A DNA stretch of 64,000 nt from Synechococcus sp. UW179A (GTDB lineage Bacteria > Cyanobacteriota > Cyanobacteriia > PCC-6307 > Cyanobiaceae): NCBI RefSeq assembly GCF_900473965.1, contig NZ_UCNJ01000032.1, positions 186,001 through 250,000 on the forward strand, written 5' to 3'. The notes beneath the pieces were generated by a model. The model worked only from the letters and a program-made list of their open reading frames with translations, searched no databases and was not told where the DNA came from. Of this stretch, positions 17,265 through 27,163 are shown piece after piece. The translations under genes and the position numbers were made by a program. How positions within the stretch are numbered: the first letter of the stretch is position 1; each line of letters starts with the position of its first letter.

Positions 17265-17441
17265 TCAGGATGCGACGACCATGGAAAGGGAATGGGGATT
17301 CTCGAGAGCATGAATCTGCCAGCGTGCCCTCTCCGAGCAACTGGCCATGACTCGCTCTAAGTCATCAGAGGCCTGCTTCGGAGATGGATACGGACCAACA
17401 TGACGCGTCACGAGACCGTCTTTGATGGTCAGCAGATACAT
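17265..17441 (-). CDS. 58-aa small protein, unknown (candidate)
   Basis: A 58-codon frame, ATG to TGA. It begins MYLLTIKDGLVTRHVGPYPS, continues with an acidic helix (PKQASDDLERVMAS) and ends in WQIHALENPHSLSMVVAS. The alternating start looks like two beta strands followed by a helix. The ATG is preceded by AAAGG at a spacing of 6 nt, one of the better ribosome binding sites here. It lies downstream of msrA, separated by a 180-nt stretch that holds nothing I recognise, and converges on the small membrane protein gene. Confidence 0.6.
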   Translation of the reverse strand: MYLLTIKDGLVTRHVGPYPSPKQASDDLERVMASCSERARWQIHALENPHSLSMVVAS

Positions 17442-17620
17442 ACAGACCTTTCACAACTCACCGGTAAATGGTACGCAGTCCAATCTGTATCGTCGATGGC
17501 GTAAAACCCGCACCTTCACTGCGAAGTGACTCATTCAGAGCGCAACGACCGCTACAGAATTTCCTCAGATTCCCGCAATCAAGCCACCAGGAGTTGATGT
17601 GTCCTGGTCTCAACAAAAAC

Positions 17621-18244
17621 TTACTTCGTCCAGGAATCTCCAGTGCGAGCTTCGTTACCCCAGACCTGATCGAGGCGCTTATCCCTTCCACAGGCCCAGC
17701 GGTAATACTTGTATTTGACTGAATTCAATTCTGCAAAATTCTGGTGGTAATCCTCTGCGGGCCAGAACTTTTCAAGGGGTTTGATCTCTACCTTGAGAGC
17801 GGCTTCAGACACGCCAAGCTCCCTGGCCGCCTTTGACTGACTTGCGAGAGCCTGGCTGTTCTGCTGATCACCTCTGGTGAAGATCACGGGTCGGTAGGAG
17901 TCGCCGCGATCACAGAACTGACCATCACCATCGAAGGGATCCACATTGCGCCAATACGACTGGAGAAGCCTGGGATAACTGATCCTGGTCGAGTCAAACA
18001 GCACTTCCACCACCTCCTGATGCCCAGTGGTTTCAGAACTCACCTGGTTGTAGGTGGGGTTGGACACACTGCCGCCGCTATACCCGCTTTCCACAGAGAT
18101 CACACCAGGCAATTTTTCTAGATCACTCTCCATACACCAGAAACAGCCCCCAGCCAGCACAGCGCTCTGCTGCTCGGCAAGCACAGAGGCAGGTGAGATC
18201 AAAAGCAGAACTCCCACCAACAGCGATAACACGATGCGGATCAC
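17621..18244 (-). CDS. msrA: peptide methionine sulfoxide reductase A, exported form
   Basis: A 207-residue MsrA that reduces methionine-S-sulfoxide in proteins. The catalytic GGCFWCMES motif has Cys34 as nucleophile, and YSGGSVSNPTYNQVSS and TTGHQEVVEVLFD are family blocks. Residues 1-23 form a signal peptide (hydrophobic core and VLA before Glu24), so the enzyme should act in the periplasm or at the membrane, unlike cytosolic MsrA. It sits 8 nt downstream of lpxB on the same strand and may belong to that envelope operon. Confidence 0.93.
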   Translation of the reverse strand: MIRIVLSLLVGVLLLISPASVLAEQQSAVLAGGCFWCMESDLEKLPGVISVESGYSGGSVSNPTYNQVSSETTGHQEVVEVLFDSTRISYPRLLQSYWRNVDPFDGDGQFCDRGDSYRPVIFTRGDQQNSQALASQSKAARELGVSEAALKVEIKPLEKFWPAEDYHQNFAELNSVKYKYYRWACGRDKRLDQVWGNEARTGDSWTK

Positions 18245-18252
18245 AGGCGAAC

Positions 18253-19431
18253 TCAGGTAGACAGCTGATCGAGAATGGCGGCAGCGGCGCGATCGGTCAC
18301 TCCCGGTTCCCCCAGCGTTTGGCGCAATCGTTCATAGCCACTCAGCATCCTTTGGCGCTCATCAGTGCTCTCCAACAGAGGAATGGCCTGAGCAATCAAC
18401 TGGTTGGCATTGAAGTCTTCCTGCAGAAATTCGGGCACAAGGCGCTCATTGAGCAGCAGATTCACCGGCGATATGTGATCCACATGGAAGCGAAGCAGAT
18501 GGCGAGCGACCCAGGCCGTCGTGCGGCTCACCCGGTATCCGACCACCTGAGGGACTCCCTGAAGGGCCAGCTCGAGATTGACAGTTCCCGACTTGCCAAG
18601 CGCGAGATCCGCAGCGCTAAACAATGACGGTTTGAGAGCATCCGCATCGGCGGCTGGAATGACCCGTCCACGCACACCGGCGGATTCAAGCCCCTCCTGA
18701 AGTTCACGTTCAAAACGACTGAGGCCTGCCGGCACCATCACCATCAGCATGGGATCACGGGCCTGCAGACGTGCCGCCACCTCCGCGAGCACGGGCATCA
18801 GATAGCGCAACTCCTGGGGCCTGGATGCGGGCATCAGCAGCAGCAGGCGTTCATTCGGATCAAGGCCAAGCTGGCGACAGGCCTCGGCGCGGTCTGGGTT
18901 GCGGCCAGCAAGATCAAGCAGAGGATGGCCAACCCAGGTGACTTGCGCACCATGGGATGCATAAAAGGACGCTTCCTCAGGGAAGATCGCAAGAATGCGA
19001 TCGGTGAAGGACAGAAGGCGGCTTGTGCCGTTGTCATTCATGCGCCAAGCCCATTCCTGGGGAGCGATGTAGTAGGTGATGGGCACCTGCGGCAACTTGC
19101 GGCGCAGACGCTTGCCAAGACGCACATTGGCGCCCATGTAGTCAATCAGCACCACAGCATCAGGAGGCCGCGCACTGAGTTCCCTGTTGACCCGCGACTG
19201 CAATTTCAAGGTGGGGAACACCTGCGGAAGGTGCTCCAGAAGACCGATCGAGCCCAGTGGAGCCGTATCAGCAAGAAGTTCAGCACCGGCTGCATGCATG
19301 CGTGGTCCCCCAAGGGCCAGCACCTCGAGATCAAGGCTCCTCAAACGAGCCTGCCGATGCAATGCCTGCACCAGAAGACTTCCCTGAAGATCACCAGACA
19401 CCTCACCAGTGCTGATCAGCACGCGCACCAT
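18253..19431 (-). CDS. lpxB: lipid-A-disaccharide synthase
   Basis: A 392-residue peripheral-membrane GT19 glycosyltransferase joining lipid X and UDP-diacylglucosamine to the lipid A disaccharide. Signature blocks are [18 protein letters not shown] at the N terminus, [41 protein letters not shown] and [19 protein letters not shown]. It is the last lpx gene of the cluster, and its start overlaps the lpxA stop by one base. Sequence and context leave little doubt. Confidence 0.96.
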   Translation of the reverse strand: MVRVLISTGEVSGDLQGSLLVQALHRQARLRSLDLEVLALGGPRMHAAGAELLADTAPLGSIGLLEHLPQVFPTLKLQSRVNRELSARPPDAVVLIDYMGANVRLGKRLRRKLPQVPITYYIAPQEWAWRMNDNGTSRLLSFTDRILAIFPEEASFYASHGAQVTWVGHPLLDLAGRNPDRAEACRQLGLDPNERLLLLMPASRPQELRYLMPVLAEVAARLQARDPMLMVMVPAGLSRFERELQEGLESAGVRGRVIPAADADALKPSLFSAADLALGKSGTVNLELALQGVPQVVGYRVSRTTAWVARHLLRFHVDHISPVNLLLNERLVPEFLQEDFNANQLIAQAIPLLESTDERQRMLSGYERLRQTLGEPGVTDRAAAAILDQLST

Positions 19432-20285
19432 CAGCGACCACCGACAGCAGGCATGGGGCCACGCCTTCCCTGACTGATCGATCCCTCGAGGAAGGAGCAG
19501 AGATGATCGGCTAAAGGCATCAAGGGCTGCTCACGAGCCAGTCGCAGACCTTCAGCAATTACATGATCCGAGCGATAGAGCAGCGACCAAATGTCCTGAA
19601 GCTGCTTGATTTCCTGCCCCTGATCCTTGCGATCAAGGCCCCGCCTGCGCAGACCCACGCGATTAAGGCCTCGCACCCTTCCAGGATGCCCCTCAACGAG
19701 GCAGTAAGGAGGCACATCCCGGTCCACCCTCGTCATCCCTCCAACCATGGCCATCCCGCCGATCTGCACGAACTGGTGGATCCCCAGGCATCCACCGATC
19801 ACAGCCTTGTCCTCGATCAGAACATGTCCGGCAACCTGAATACCGTTGGACATCACGATGCTGTTGCCCAGAAGACAGTTATGGCCCAAATGGCAGTAGG
19901 CCATTAAAAGGTTGTTGTGGCCGATGCGGGTCTGCTCTCCCTCGTCAGTCGCACGGTTGATGGTGACGCATTCACGAATGGTGTTGTGATTTCCGATCAC
20001 CACCTCTGTTGGAGCTCCTTTGTACTTGAGATCCTGAGGCTCGAGCCCGAGGCAGGCACCAGGGAAGATCTTGTTGTGTTCACCAATGATGAGTCGACCA
20101 TCAAGCACCGCATGGGGGCCGACCCAGGTGTGAGACCCAATGCGAACATCAGGTCCCACAACGGCACCAGGGCCAATCACCACACCAGTGGCGAGCTCGG
20201 CCCGGGAATCGACCACCGCAAGCGGATGAATCTGGGGAGGACGGTCCTCAGCAGTCACGGCGGGGGATCGCTGTTCACTCATCAT
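19431..20285 (-). CDS. lpxA: UDP-N-acetylglucosamine O-acyltransferase
   Basis: A 284-residue left-handed beta-helix enzyme, the first committed step of lipid A synthesis. Hexapeptide repeats run from about residue 17 to 200 ([20 protein letters not shown] and similar). [10 protein letters not shown] carries the catalytic His, and [14 protein letters not shown] is typical of LpxA. The helical C-terminal part (about 215-284) completes the family layout. The first two codons are both ATG. It lies 2 nt after fabZ and overlaps lpxB by one base. Confidence 0.96.
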   Translation of the reverse strand: MMSEQRSPAVTAEDRPPQIHPLAVVDSRAELATGVVIGPGAVVGPDVRIGSHTWVGPHAVLDGRLIIGEHNKIFPGACLGLEPQDLKYKGAPTEVVIGNHNTIRECVTINRATDEGEQTRIGHNNLLMAYCHLGHNCLLGNSIVMSNGIQVAGHVLIEDKAVIGGCLGIHQFVQIGGMAMVGGMTRVDRDVPPYCLVEGHPGRVRGLNRVGLRRRGLDRKDQGQEIKQLQDIWSLLYRSDHVIAEGLRLAREQPLMPLADHLCSFLEGSISQGRRGPMPAVGGR

Positions 20286-20287
20286 GG

Positions 20288-20752
20288 TCAGTCAACCAGC
20301 GAGAACATGAGCTCACCGGAGCAGACCAGCTGACCATCAACTTTGGCCTCAGCCTTCACCTTGCCAAAACGCTTGCGTTTGAGACTCAGCAGCTCGCAGG
20401 TGATCAACAGCTGATCACCGGGGATCACCGGACGGCGGAAGCGCACGCCATCGATACCGGCAAAAACAAAAAGACCCTTGGGGAGATCGGGCATCTGGGT
20501 GACGATCAGACCACCCACCTGCGCCATGGCCTCCACGATCAACACACCCGGCATTAACGGACGTCCAGGGAAATGGCCCTGGAACTGAGGCTCATTGAGG
20601 GTGATGTTCTTGATGGCCACTGCTTTTTCACCAGGCACATGCTCCAGAACACGATCCACAAGCGCAAAGGGATAGCGATGGGGAAGCAGTCCCATGATCT
20701 GCTCCGCAGTGAGCAAAGACTGAGCTGCGGTGGTGGCGGAGGAGGAAGTCAA
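20288..20752 (-). CDS. fabZ: 3-hydroxyacyl-ACP dehydratase FabZ
   Basis: A 154-residue hot-dog-fold enzyme that dehydrates beta-hydroxyacyl-ACP in fatty acid elongation. The catalytic His lies in [14 protein letters not shown] and the Glu in [26 protein letters not shown] is the family signature. Lipid A enzymes use the same hydroxyacyl-ACP pool, which explains its usual place between lpxC and lpxA. The gaps are 6 nt to lpxC and 2 nt to lpxA. Confidence 0.96.
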   Translation of the reverse strand: MTSSSATTAAQSLLTAEQIMGLLPHRYPFALVDRVLEHVPGEKAVAIKNITLNEPQFQGHFPGRPLMPGVLIVEAMAQVGGLIVTQMPDLPKGLFVFAGIDGVRFRRPVIPGDQLLITCELLSLKRKRFGKVKAEAKVDGQLVCSGELMFSLVD

Positions 20753-20758
20753 ATCGGT

Positions 20759-21613
20759 TCAGGGCTGAGCATTGGGTCGATCGGCCAGGACCGCTGCCAG
20801 GTCGGTGTGCAGACCATGGGAGCCGCGGTAGACCAGCACCTGCGCCCGCGGAAAACCCACAAGCGCCAGATCACCGATCAGGTCAAGAAGCTTATGGCGC
20901 ACCGGTTCATCGGGATAGCGCAGGGGAGGATTCAACCAGTGGTCGCCATCACAGACCAGCGCATTGTCGAGGGCACCACCCTGAATCAACCCCGCAGCAC
21001 GCAGTTGATCCACCTGCTCACGGAAGCCAAAGGTGCGAGCCGGAGCGATCTCCGCTACGAAGCTCTCTGGTGTAAGCGCTAAGGCACATTGCTGTCGACC
21101 GATGGCCGGCTGGGGGAAATCAATCACCCCCACCAACATGAACTCCTCGGCTGGCGTGGCGGTGATCACACTGCTGCCGCGGTGCAGGGCGATCGGTTGC
21201 TGCAGTTGCGGCCGAGCCGGAGCGGGTGTTGATGCAGGGGCAAGACCTGCTTCGGCGATGGCTTCCACCCAGCCCTGGGAGGAGCCATCCAAAAGGGGAA
21301 TCTCCCTACCCTCAATTTGCAGATGTACGTGGGTGAGACCGCACCCGGCTATAGCAGCCAGCAAGTGTTCCACCGTGGCGAGCTTTCGGTCACCCAGCTC
21401 CAGGGTGGTGCACAGAGGGCTGTCACGCACCTGGGAAGGCTCCAGCCTGAGCGGGTCATCGCCGCTTTTCGGCCAGCTCACCCAGACGCCCGGCTTGGTC
21501 GAAGGCTGCAGGGTGACAGAGACCTCTTCACCGCTGTGCAGCCCGATGCCGCTGCGGCGGGCCGGACCCTCCAGGGTCCAGGCTCCGTCGTAATCATGAG
21601 GCCACAGGACCAT
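20759..21613 (-). CDS. lpxC: UDP-3-O-acyl-N-acetylglucosamine deacetylase
   Basis: A 284-residue zinc amidase, the rate-setting step of lipid A synthesis. The zinc ligands are visible in TVEHLLAAIAG and VRHKLLDLIGDLALVG, and SGIGLHSGEEVSVTLQPS and ARTFGFREQVDQLRAAGLIQGG are conserved blocks. Its start overlaps the bamA stop by one base, coupling lipid A synthesis to outer-membrane protein assembly. It is shorter than the proteobacterial enzyme at the C terminus, as is usual in cyanobacteria. Confidence 0.96.
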   Translation of the reverse strand: MVLWPHDYDGAWTLEGPARRSGIGLHSGEEVSVTLQPSTKPGVWVSWPKSGDDPLRLEPSQVRDSPLCTTLELGDRKLATVEHLLAAIAGCGLTHVHLQIEGREIPLLDGSSQGWVEAIAEAGLAPASTPAPARPQLQQPIALHRGSSVITATPAEEFMLVGVIDFPQPAIGRQQCALALTPESFVAEIAPARTFGFREQVDQLRAAGLIQGGALDNALVCDGDHWLNPPLRYPDEPVRHKLLDLIGDLALVGFPRAQVLVYRGSHGLHTDLAAVLADRPNAQP

Positions 21614-23946
21614 CAGAACTTCCAGCCAACGCCCAAATTGAAGCGGTACTCCCCGGTGAAGTTTTGACTGGCCACTTCCAGACGCAGAGGTCCCACGGGC
21701 GTGGTGACGATCACACCAACACCTGGAGAGACGCCCGAACCTGGTTTGTCGAGCAACTCACCAGGTTTGCCGGGCACATTGGCCTGGGATCCAAAATCGG
21801 TACCTGCATCGATAAACACTTCGCCTTGAAAGATGCTGAAAATGGGGAAGCGGTATTCGATGGTTGCTTCGCCAAAACTGCGTCCAACAGCCAGATCACA
21901 GTCGAACCAGCCACGAACTGAGTTAGATCCACCCAGACAGAAGGCTTCATAGGGTGGCAACTGACCGATGACGGTTCCAGCCTTGATCTGAAAGGCCAGG
22001 GCCTGAGGACAATTCTCCGGCTCACCCTCCTTAGGGCGACAGCCCTTGGCAAACTTCAGCCACTTAACAGGAATAAAATGGGTGTAGCTGGTGCGGATGC
22101 GATTGAAGGTCGGGGAGTTCTCTCCGACAGAGAGATATTGTTCCGTTCCGAAACTGAAGAAGTTGCCTGAGGTCGGATTTCGACCATCGTTCAGGGTGCT
22201 GTAGGTGGTGGCAATCCGAATACTGGCGAGCGTGTTCTGATCGGCACAATTGAAGGCAGTACAAATCACCTCATCCTTGTCGACACGATCGTTTTTGATT
22301 CTTCTGCTTGCAATGCCGTAGGGCCTTGTATCACCGGCATAGTTAATGGGACGGACAGCCTGAATATTGAGTCCAGCCAATACCTGCCAGGGCACCTTCT
22401 TGAAAGGATCACCACCGTTGAGTGGACGCGCAAAAATCACATTGCCGCCGATACGCTCCAACGCGATTGAGTCACCCTCAAAATCAAACCAGCTGGTATC
22501 AGAAAACTCATCGCTAGCCTCATCGACATTATCAAATTTGCTTCCCGCAGGGTTATTCCTGGAGTCGATTGAGTAGGTCTTTGATGAGTCGTTATCCTGA
22601 TAATCATTAAGAGCAACGATATCTCCATCGTTCTGACTTTGGAAGACCTGAGGAACTTCCCGGCTGAGAAACAGGGAGGTACGGAAGGAGGTGCGATGGT
22701 TATCTCCTTTGATCCAAGGATCAGAGAACGTGAGGTTCGCAAGACCACCGAACTGGCCATAGGTGAAGTTCAGTGCCAGGTCCCAGGCACGCCCAAACAA
22801 ATTGCTGTCGGAAAGCTGGAGCTGACCAAAGACGCCCTGGCTCTGGCTGTATCCGAGGCCACCTGAAAGCGAGCCTGTGGACTGCTCGACGATGCCCAGA
22901 ACGATGGTGATAAAACCTGGCTCGCCAGTCACAGGCTGCAAAGTCACCTTCACATCACTGAACAGCGATGTGCCATACAAACGACGGATATCGCTCTCAA
23001 GCTGGGTACGGTTGAAGGGTTCTCCTGGCTTGATGGAGATCTCCCTGCTCACCACCCAAGGCTTGGTCTTGCCCTTGATCGGCTCTCCTTTCTCATTGGT
23101 GTCCTCACCTTCCTTATTAATAAATTTCACCTCGACACCGGCCACCGTGCCGATCAGCACCTTCAGCTGCACGACGCCGTCAGGACTCACCCTGGTGGGT
23201 CCACTGACGCGGGCCAGTGAATAACCCTGATCGGCGTACCACTTCTGCAGCTCCTTCATGCGCAGCTGCAACTCATTGAGGTTGAGCGTGCGGCCGTAAT
23301 CGGAACTGAAAGTGTCCTCAATCACCTGAGGCTCAATCTTGTTGTCCTCAGGCTCCAGAACAACCTGAGTCATCACTGGGTTGGGAACGACCTGCACCGC
23401 CAGTTGCACTCCCAACGGACCGTTGATCGGCTCAATGCGCACGTCCGAGAACCATCCCGTGGCGTAGATCGCATCAAGGTCAAGCTTCAATTCCTCTCTC
23501 GTCACCCTGCTACCAGGGCGTACACGCATCGCGTCATAGGCAGCGAACTCAAGACGTTCCTGCTCTGGATGACCATCGATGCCCTCAATGATCACCTCGG
23601 TGATCAACACCCTGGGCTGTTGTGGCCCCTCTTCAATCGGCTCAGCGACGGGAGTTGCGGCAGGGGCAGGGGTGACCTCAATTTGCTCAACGTCAATCTG
23701 CTCCTCAGTCAGCTCAGCCTCAACACCCTCTGCCTCGACACCTTCTGCTTCAACACCTTCTGTTTCGACATCCTCTGCCTCAACATCCACCTGTATCTCT
23801 TCAGCCTGAACAGCTTCAACCTCAGACCCGTCAGGCTCCGCCTGGGCTTGACCCGGAAGGCCGCTGATCAATGGAAGGGCGAGGGCAAATCCCACGGCAC
23901 CTCGCCGAACGGCGTTCTTGGTTCGGCTGGAGGAGAAAGCGACCAT
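21613..23946 (-). CDS. bamA: outer membrane protein assembly factor BamA (Omp85)
   Basis: About 777 residues from the ATG at MVAFSSSRTKNA; a start 33 nt upstream is possible but gives an odd leader. A signal peptide ends at GQAQA. It is followed by an acidic repeat region (VEAEGVEAEG type), Pro-rich linker, POTRA domains (from PRVLITEVIIEGIDG through about residue 370) and a 16-strand barrel. SNSVRGWFDCDLAVGRSFGE includes the conserved loop motif, and the final GVGWKF ends in the expected aromatic residue. It is the homologue of chloroplast Toc75 and OEP80. Its stop overlaps lpxC. Confidence 0.94.
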   Translation of the reverse strand: MVAFSSSRTKNAVRRGAVGFALALPLISGLPGQAQAEPDGSEVEAVQAEEIQVDVEAEDVETEGVEAEGVEAEGVEAELTEEQIDVEQIEVTPAPAATPVAEPIEEGPQQPRVLITEVIIEGIDGHPEQERLEFAAYDAMRVRPGSRVTREELKLDLDAIYATGWFSDVRIEPINGPLGVQLAVQVVPNPVMTQVVLEPEDNKIEPQVIEDTFSSDYGRTLNLNELQLRMKELQKWYADQGYSLARVSGPTRVSPDGVVQLKVLIGTVAGVEVKFINKEGEDTNEKGEPIKGKTKPWVVSREISIKPGEPFNRTQLESDIRRLYGTSLFSDVKVTLQPVTGEPGFITIVLGIVEQSTGSLSGGLGYSQSQGVFGQLQLSDSNLFGRAWDLALNFTYGQFGGLANLTFSDPWIKGDNHRTSFRTSLFLSREVPQVFQSQNDGDIVALNDYQDNDSSKTYSIDSRNNPAGSKFDNVDEASDEFSDTSWFDFEGDSIALERIGGNVIFARPLNGGDPFKKVPWQVLAGLNIQAVRPINYAGDTRPYGIASRRIKNDRVDKDEVICTAFNCADQNTLASIRIATTYSTLNDGRNPTSGNFFSFGTEQYLSVGENSPTFNRIRTSYTHFIPVKWLKFAKGCRPKEGEPENCPQALAFQIKAGTVIGQLPPYEAFCLGGSNSVRGWFDCDLAVGRSFGEATIEYRFPIFSIFQGEVFIDAGTDFGSQANVPGKPGELLDKPGSGVSPGVGVIVTTPVGPLRLEVASQNFTGEYRFNLGVGWKF
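23717..23791 (-). repeat. five tandem 15-bp units inside bamA
   Basis: On the plus strand five 15-bp units follow each other with small changes (GCCTCAACACCCTCT type). On the coding strand they specify repeated five-residue units such as GVEAE and DVETE in the acidic linker between the signal peptide and the POTRA domains. In-frame expansion or loss of units would not disturb the gene. Confidence 0.85.
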
Positions 23947-23991
23947 TGGGGAGACGGAAGTCGGCCATGCCGGCCACAAACGTCGGTGAAC

Positions 23992-24744
23992 TTAACTGCA
24001 GTTGCGGGGTGTCGGGCAGGCCCCTTGTACCCGTTTGCAGACCTCCCCGTAGGCCTCGATCACCCCGCCCAAGTCCTTCCGGAAGCGATCCTTGTCGAGA
24101 ATGCGCTTCTCCGCATCCATACACGACAGATCCCAAAGTCGACAGGTGTCTGGACTGATCTCATCAGCCACAAGCAGCTCACCGGTGGCATTCAGTCCAA
24201 GCTCCAGCTTGAAATCAACCAGCTGCAGGTCGACACTCTTGAAAAAAGGAATCAGCACGGAATTCACGTTCCTTGCCAATAACTCGATCCGCCCCCGTAG
24301 CTCGCTGGAAACGAAGCCCAGAAGTTCCAGGCGTGCATCCGTGAGCAAGGGATCACCCAGACCATCATCTTTGTAATACAGGTCAAGCAGAGCCGGCTCA
24401 AGCGCTGTGCCCTCGACAATCGGCGTCTCTCGACAGAGCGAGCCGGTGGCGATGTTGCGCAACACCACCTCAACCGGAATCACCTCAACGCGCTGGACCA
24501 GCATCCAGGTTTCTTCAGCGATTCCGCAGTAGTGGGTGGGGATTCCCTCTCGCTCAAGCAACTCGAACAAACAAGCTGAAATCCGGCAGTTGAGACGCCC
24601 CTTGTCATCCAGCTGAGCCTTCTTCTGGGCGTTGAATGCAGTGGCGTCGTTCTTGAACTCCACCAGCACTTGCTGGTCACTTGAGCCGGCATAAATGCGC
24701 TTGGCTTTGCCCTCATAGAGAAGGTCGCCGTGTGAAATGGTCAT
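23992..24744 (-). CDS. purC: SAICAR synthase
   Basis: A 250-residue purine enzyme joining CAIR and aspartate with [16 protein letters not shown] at the start binds [38 protein letters not shown] and [20 protein letters not shown]-like blocks are diagnostic, ending in SPDTCRLWD and RKDLGG. The length is normal. Its start overlaps the stop of the preceding secreted-protein gene by 4 nt, so it is translated from the same message. The other purine gene purD lies close by in the opposite direction. Confidence 0.96.
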   Translation of the reverse strand: MTISHGDLLYEGKAKRIYAGSSDQQVLVEFKNDATAFNAQKKAQLDDKGRLNCRISACLFELLEREGIPTHYCGIAEETWMLVQRVEVIPVEVVLRNIATGSLCRETPIVEGTALEPALLDLYYKDDGLGDPLLTDARLELLGFVSSELRGRIELLARNVNSVLIPFFKSVDLQLVDFKLELGLNATGELLVADEISPDTCRLWDLSCMDAEKRILDKDRFRKDLGGVIEAYGEVCKRVQGACPTPRNCS

Positions 24745-25757
24745 GGCTGCTCGATGACGCCGGTCGCGCCGGCTGCAGGTGCTTGTGATTCTCCCAGCGA
24801 GGCATGGCCACCCGGTGCCCTTGGCGAGCGCAGTTCCTGCTGAAGCTGCTGTTGTTGATCAAGCGACACTCCTGGCAGATCCTGGTCGAGATCAAGCAGT
24901 GTGAAGCGATCATCCAACCTGGTTGCCAGTCGCCGCAGGCGTTCGCGGGGACGCTCACCGCTGCCGCCGCTGGCAAGCTCCAGGCGCAGCTGCAGTCGCA
25001 GCAAGTCCTCCGCCTGGTTCCAGGCCTGTTCCGCAGCGGCCTGATCCAGAGCCGCCTCGATCAGAGAGGCGCTGCGTTCGGACTCCATCACATCCAACAG
25101 CTCTGCCGCGAGACCAAGACGACGTGCTGCAATCACCCCTGGCGTTCGCCCCGCAAGCAAGGTGATCAAAGCCTGCTCGGACTGCCCTGAAGCGATCTGC
25201 GCTTCTGCCAGAAGGTCAAGAGCTGAGCGAGTTAAGGGCAGTCCTTCCTCATCCAGACCCACGACAAGCTGCTCAGCATCGAGCCTGGTGAGGTCTCCTT
25301 CCGCCAGACGCAGCAGAGCTAGAACAATGCGCTCCTGATCCAGGGCCGCACTGGCAGCCTGCCAAGACAACAGCAACCATTGCCGCCTTCGACGACCGGG
25401 ACCGGGGCCATAGCGACTCAGGACCAATTGTGCGCTGTCGGGCGCCTTGCAGGACATCAGAGCCCTGGCATTGGCCATCACCACATCAAAACGCTGCGGT
25501 GCAGGAGCCACCAGCATCAGCCGTTCACGCAGCAGCTGGAGACGTTCATTGACTCCGAAGCTGGCCGACTCCTCGCAAGCCAACTGCAGCTCAGGGATAC
25601 CTCCTTCGATCAGAACGGTCTCAAAGACCTCCTGAGGCATTGGACCAGCGGATTGGAGCGACATCGAGGAGCCTGGCGCTTCAGTGCCTGGCACCACCGC
25701 CAAGAGAAGTGTCAGAGGCAGGGGAAGCAAACCCATGGGCCGGAAGGCGTTCAACAA
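24741..25757 (-). CDS. secreted helical-repeat protein, unknown
   Basis: A 338-residue protein with a signal peptide or N-terminal anchor ([15 protein letters not shown], about residues 10-24). The rest is almost entirely helical and rich in Leu, Ala, Glu and Gln, with repeated helix pairs ([38 protein letters not shown]) like TPR or related solenoids. A Gln-rich stretch and an Ala/Gly/Pro-rich tail end the protein. No family is recognised. It precedes purC with a 4-nt overlap and starts 60 nt from the divergent purD. Confidence 0.65.
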   Translation of the reverse strand: MLNAFRPMGLLPLPLTLLLAVVPGTEAPGSSMSLQSAGPMPQEVFETVLIEGGIPELQLACEESASFGVNERLQLLRERLMLVAPAPQRFDVVMANARALMSCKAPDSAQLVLSRYGPGPGRRRRQWLLLSWQAASAALDQERIVLALLRLAEGDLTRLDAEQLVVGLDEEGLPLTRSALDLLAEAQIASGQSEQALITLLAGRTPGVIAARRLGLAAELLDVMESERSASLIEAALDQAAAEQAWNQAEDLLRLQLRLELASGGSGERPRERLRRLATRLDDRFTLLDLDQDLPGVSLDQQQQLQQELRSPRAPGGHASLGESQAPAAGATGVIEQP

Positions 25758-25816
25758 AGATGGAACGATCTCTCCGCCATCAACAACAGCGGAGCGACGC
25801 TCAAACCTAAGGGCCT

Positions 25817-27154
25817 ATGCCCGAAACGCTTGCCTCCATGGCCCATTCCAGCTCCCGTCCTCAGCAGCTCCCACCGCTCCGTCATCTGCTCGTGGTGGGC
25901 GGTGGCGGCCGTGAACAGGCTCTGGCCTGGGCCTTACGCCGCTGCCCAGGAGTGGAGGCTGTTTGGGTGACTCCTGGAAACGGAGGAACCGTCGACCTCG
26001 ACGACTGCAAGTCGCTGAGGGTTGGGGAACAAGATGCCGAGGGCCTGGTTAAAGCCTGCCAGGAGCAAACGATCGATCTGGTTGTGATCGGACCAGAAGC
26101 CCCCCTCGCCGCTGGAGTAGCCGACCGTTTGCGGGATGCAGGACTGGTCGTGTTTGGCCCTAGCGCCGACGGAGCCCAGCTTGAGGCGAGCAAGGCGTGG
26201 GCCAAGGCTTTGATGCGGGAAGCTGGGATTCCCACCGCGGGGCACTGGACTGTCGCAAGCGCCAGTGAAGGGCTGGAACTGCTGCAACAGCTGCAACGGC
26301 CACTGGTGGTGAAAGCCGATGGCTTGGCAGCCGGCAAGGGAGTCACCGTCGCCGAAACTCTCGAACAAACCGCAACGGCGATCCGTGACGCGTTTGCCGG
26401 ACGCTTCGGTTCCGCAGGCGAACGGCTGGTTCTAGAGGAACGCCTTCAAGGTCCTGAGGTGTCCGTTTTCGGCTTGTGCGATGGCGAGCGCATGGTGCTG
26501 TTACCGCCAGCCCAAGACCACAAGCGGCTGCTCGAGGGCGACCGGGGACCAAACACCGGGGGCATGGGCGCCTATGCGCCCGCTCCGTTGCTCGATGAAG
26601 CCGGACTCGAGCGGGTGCAGCAGCTCGTGCTCGAACCCACTCTGCAAGCTCTAAGAGATCAGGGAATCCAATACAGGGGGGTGATCTATGCCGGGCTCAT
26701 GCTGACCCAGGAGGGTCCGCAGGTAATCGAATTCAACTGTCGATTCGGCGATCCTGAATGCCAGACCCTGATGCCCTTGATGGGTCCAGAATTCGCAAAG
26801 GTTCTGCAGGCCTGCGCCCTCGGATGCCTGGATCTGGCACCCAAACTCTCGATTGCCCGGACATGCAGCGCTTGTGTTGTCGCTGCTGCTGAGGGCTATC
26901 CCGAGACTCCACGCAAAGGGGATCTGATCCAGCTGCAGACAGATCCCAACAGGCAGCGGCAACTGTTTCATGCCGGCACGCATCGTCAGGACGATGGCAC
27001 GGTGAAGACTGCTGGCGGACGAGTGCTAACCCAGGTCGCCCAGGCGGCGGACTTTGATCAGGCCTTCGCCAGCGCTTACGCAGGCCTCGAATTAGTGCGG
27101 TTCAACGGGATGCAATTCCGCCGCGACATCGGCCATCAGGTACGCCGGACCTAG
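25817..27154 (+). CDS. purD: phosphoribosylamine-glycine ligase (GARS)
   Basis: A 445-residue ATP-grasp enzyme making glycinamide ribonucleotide. LLVVGGGGREQALAWAL marks the N-terminal domain, VIGPEAPLAAGVAD and VVKADGLAAGKGV the ATP-grasp core, and GMGAYAPAPLL and VIEFNCRFGDPECQ the substrate and metal sites. The first 20 residues before HLLVVGGG are longer than usual; a later start is conceivable. It is followed after 9 nt by nblS, an arrangement I recall from marine picocyanobacteria. Confidence 0.96.
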   Translation: MPETLASMAHSSSRPQQLPPLRHLLVVGGGGREQALAWALRRCPGVEAVWVTPGNGGTVDLDDCKSLRVGEQDAEGLVKACQEQTIDLVVIGPEAPLAAGVADRLRDAGLVVFGPSADGAQLEASKAWAKALMREAGIPTAGHWTVASASEGLELLQQLQRPLVVKADGLAAGKGVTVAETLEQTATAIRDAFAGRFGSAGERLVLEERLQGPEVSVFGLCDGERMVLLPPAQDHKRLLEGDRGPNTGGMGAYAPAPLLDEAGLERVQQLVLEPTLQALRDQGIQYRGVIYAGLMLTQEGPQVIEFNCRFGDPECQTLMPLMGPEFAKVLQACALGCLDLAPKLSIARTCSACVVAAAEGYPETPRKGDLIQLQTDPNRQRQLFHAGTHRQDDGTVKTAGGRVLTQVAQAADFDQAFASAYAGLELVRFNGMQFRRDIGHQVRRT

Positions 27155-27163
27155 TCTTGGTAG

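Noticed and set aside
17458-17691. 77-codon minus-strand frame downstream of msrA
   Set aside because: It overlaps the conserved C terminus of msrA, and its sequence shows no fold pattern or start signal.
23717-23791. Possible CRISPR array because of short regular repeats
   Set aside because: The 15-bp units are contiguous, in frame within bamA, and there are no spacers or cas genes.
23404-24282. 292-codon frame antisense to bamA and purC
   Set aside because: It is a mirror of two conserved genes; the Leu/Cys/Asn-rich repeats only reflect the acidic repeat of bamA.
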